NCBI GenBank assembly: GCA_018263005.1
Contig: JADFDH010000003.1
Coordinates: 148,223 to 212,222 of the forward strand
Reading direction: 5' to 3'
DNA: 64,000 nucleotides
Source of the DNA: Methanobacterium sp.
Lineage (GTDB): Archaea; Methanobacteriota; Methanobacteria; Methanobacteriales; Methanobacteriaceae
Shown here: piece after piece, positions 62,801 through 64,000 of the stretch
How the letters are laid out: each line of letters opens with the position of its first letter
Numbering within the stretch: the stretch's first letter is position 1
Notes under the pieces: generated by a model
The model's input: the letters and a program-made list of their open reading frames with translations, nothing else
Databases searched by the model: none
Told to the model about the DNA's origin: nothing
Translations under genes and position numbers: made by a program

Positions 62801-63843
62801 CCCCCGGTTCCGGCTATGTTGTCGTGTATGTTGACGTTGTTTAAGTTTGCGGTTCCGGTGTTGTACATGCCTCCGCCGTGGCCTCCGTTTTGTGCGTTGG
62901 CCTCGACTACGTTGCTGGCGCCGTTACCGGCTTTGTTGTTGTATATCTCACAATTGGTCATGTTCAGGATGTTGGTGTTGTATATTCCTCCACCGTATCC
63001 TCCGTAGGATCCGCTGTATATTCCACTGTGGCTTCCACCGTTTCCTGCGGTGTTATCATGTATTTTGGAATCTTGTATGGTTAATGTTCCACTGTTATAT
63101 ATGCCTGCACCGAATCCTCCATGGTCTCCATGGCGAGTGGCACTGGCGTCTCCACCATTTCCGGAGAAGTTGTTATGTATGTCACAGTTTATGATGGTTA
63201 AAGTTCCGCTGTTGTACACTCCACCACCATTTCCCCCTTTACCGGCTCCATGTGACGCTGTACCATCCTGGCCGTTTCCAGCGTGGTTATTGTAGATGTA
63301 ACAGTTGGTGAGGGTTAATGTTCCTAGGTTGTAGACTCCTCCACCATTATCACCATCTTCATTGCTCACCGTTCCCGAGCCCCAACCATTAGTCATGGAG
63401 AGGTTTTGTATGGTGACGGTGATGTTGGCATTGATCTTGAAGACTATGCCATTTCCCTGTGCATCGACAATTGTGCCGGTTACACTGGAGCCGTATATGT
63501 TCAGATTACGGTCAACGGTTAATCCCCATTCCTTATAAGTTCCGTTGGCAATATATAAATTACCCCCACTGAAGGATGAGGTTATTCCCTTACTTATATG
63601 CTGTTTCGGCCCTATAACCGTCCCATCTACATGTGTAGGGCTGGATCCATCCCAAGCATCATTTCCAGTATTCACATTAACGTAAATATTGGTCGTGGCT
63701 CCGGGAAGACCTTCAGAAACAGTATTTGAATTAGTATCATTCTCTATTGTATTATTTTGGGGATCTTCTGCATTAACAGATCCCAGACAAGCTAAAATAA
63801 AAATTGCTGCTATAGGTAAAAGTAGCATATATGATTTCTTCAT
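59884..63843 (-). CDS. Membrane-anchored adhesin with Pmp-type repeats, Ig-like and DUF11 domains
   Basis: A 1319-residue surface protein. ATG with GGAGCGGTG upstream; signal peptide to about residue 26. Residues about 45-880 form a beta-helix of glycine-rich Pmp-type repeats (GGGIYNSGTLTI, NCxIxxNxAGNGG), each a coil or two. NNWWGTNNY marks the end of the helix, followed by an invasin-like Ig domain (about 920-1040), a DUF11 domain (about 1045-1170; NNGPDTATNLKLSEIYP), a further beta-domain, an Asn/Glu/Gln-rich linker, and a C-terminal membrane segment IPFPLMFLAILMVLTGLIV with SKRN. It is the only adhesin in the window with a clear membrane anchor and it lacks the shared stalk and tail. Confidence 0.92.
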   Translation of the reverse strand: MKKSYMLLLPIAAIFILACLGSVNAEDPQNNTIENDTNSNTVSEGLPGATTNIYVNVNTGNDAWDGSSPTHVDGTVIGPKQHISKGITSSFSGGNLYIANGTYKEWGLTVDRNLNIYGSSVTGTIVDAQGNGIVFKINANITVTIQNLSMTNGWGSGTVSNEDGDNGGGVYNLGTLTLTNCYIYNNHAGNGQDGTASHGAGKGGNGGGVYNSGTLTIINCDIHNNFSGNGGDASATRHGDHGGFGAGIYNSGTLTIQDSKIHDNTAGNGGSHSGIYSGSYGGYGGGIYNTNILNMTNCEIYNNKAGNGASNVVEANAQNGGHGGGMYNTGTANLNNVNIHDNIAGTGGTVVNVDGHGGEGGYGGGIYNTGNLTITGTNTIITNNAAGTGGTSNVTEESAGNGGKGGAIFNTGTCHLTDATISYNKGGAGGNPDTLNSNGGDGGNGGAFYNEASATMTLDGCTINNNQAGNGHSGVTNDKYLNFGGGEGGDGGSGGAIINFGTVTINNCNISSNKAGNGGTGGQSTLMFNGRIGGRGGDGGGIYNSTAAILTITGSTIISSNSAGNGGQGGLGRCIFDANSDPNYYNPGNGGNGGNGGGIYNIGTINPLTNITIANNTAGTGGAGGKYEVDNTLYPPGEKTPAIPGIGGNGGGIYNVGILTSLDNVIMTGNAAGIGGAGSPCSDSEPENGNTGGYGGALYILNQPININNCIISDNHAGDGGAGSDMYVGTNMDPAKRIPGKGGTGGSGGAIYIYTTSMLNLHININNTTFNNNSAGNGGAAGRWSSGNPPIGVGGNGGYGGAIAINSVFDHKLILQILESTFTNNKAGLGFIAPQGSNGADGVGGAFYSNDNQNFYVNFNRIVDNTPQAVYLNLMAADTNINFQNNWWGTNNYNNEILSQFMGTHISSMNYTPYLQLNINANPSVLSHTINSNITSNLIMNNVGQNTLTMYGKYVPNNIPVLFSTNLGILNPVNGVTLNGTSNSIFTATISGSGKVCATVDHQTVCTDLTVEKFADTYVTKTAVNFSHANGQIIYGDSVEYHIIIGNNGPDTATNLKLSEIYPTNWYKCLYYWTTYDQEITWIELDPAYDINTGIWTLPDLQPGDYYELIIYGQVNQYGTFNNTASIKEQSQYDPNVNNNQSTVNITIPTGAQIVHNPIVGEEFNICFNLGNRLPVTTENDKIEIPIPEGLLFITANAEQGYWNYDPLNRILTWDIEDTEFGELSLCLTLKALKEGTYTVNPMIITDNPNNQNFIDSETITILSENGNQEQDNNHENNNENQNGTSDNNIGMQNTGIPFPLMFLAILMVLTGLIVSKRN

Positions 63844-63962
63844 TTTAACACCGCTCCATATAATTAATAATATTAGTTCGTATGAATAAGGAGTTTTTAG
63901 TGGCTTGTTTGTAAAAAAAAAAGAATTAAAGCCCAGATTACAAACGAAATCAATGATATTCG

Positions 63963-63975
63963 CTATTTATAAATT
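63963..63975 (-). promoter_or_regulatory. TATA-like element upstream of the Pmp-repeat adhesin
   Basis: AATTTATAAATAG on the minus strand lies about 120 bases before the adhesin start. If it is used, the leader is about 95 bases long and includes a T10 run. Confidence 0.3.
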
Positions 63976-64000
63976 AATATTACTTTTTATTGGTTAACCT

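Noticed and set aside
62096..63295. Plus-strand frames rich in proline, alanine and valine opposite the Pmp adhesin
   Set aside because: They are the antisense reading of glycine-rich repeats in a well supported gene.

Overview
The window looks like chromosomal DNA of a pseudomurein-walled methanogen, most likely a Methanobacterium or close relative (Methanobacteriales). The reasons are an AT-rich sequence with TTG and GTG starts, a protein with pseudomurein-binding repeats joined to a transglutaminase-like domain, DUF2207 and Yip1-type membrane proteins, and a very large set of adhesin-like surface proteins with parallel beta-helix (NosD/PBH1) repeats. I see no rRNA, tRNA, CRISPR array or insertion sequence.

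Layout. (1) 1-15117, all on the minus strand: the start of a repeat protein cut by the window edge, a decayed adhesin remnant, and four giant secreted proteins. (2) 15457-27885: a surface-glycan locus with four glycosyltransferases, a LegB-like 4,6-dehydratase, a sugar nucleotidyltransferase, a second SDR enzyme, a large multi-span membrane protein, two methyltransferases and an oligosaccharide flippase. (3) 28032-45249, minus strand: four more giant secreted proteins. (4) 45500-51819: the pseudomurein-binding transglutaminase-like protein, a small acidic protein, a DUF2207 protein, an M14-like peptidase and two small membrane proteins. (5) 51868-57875: a defence or stress island of toxin-antitoxin modules (VapBC, MNT/HEPN, a second HEPN, MazF-type, HicBA) around a PAS sensor histidine kinase. 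(6) 58189-63843: a toast-rack-like protein, a Yip1-like protein, and a Pmp-repeat adhesin with a C-terminal membrane anchor.

The most striking feature is modular. Eight giant proteins end in the same roughly 420-540-residue beta-helix with a common four-rung super-repeat and nearly the same C-terminal tail, but each carries a different N-terminal head: papain-like protease plus lectin-like domain, TIM-barrel hydrolase, two TolB-like propellers, an M6 metalloprotease with seven jelly-roll-like repeats and CARDB, a second pectate-lyase-like helix, six jelly-roll-like repeats, and a clan CD protease-like domain plus an SGNH-like esterase. I read this as one constant surface stalk with exchangeable enzymatic or binding tips. 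The stalks are full of N-X-S/T sequons and the array encloses a glycan-assembly locus, so the two may work together.

A second pattern is that every recognisable toxin in region 5 has a broken reading frame, while each recognisable partner antitoxin is open. A third is that two genes (17960 and 46780), and perhaps two more, seem to start at ATT or ATA behind good Shine-Dalgarno sequences.
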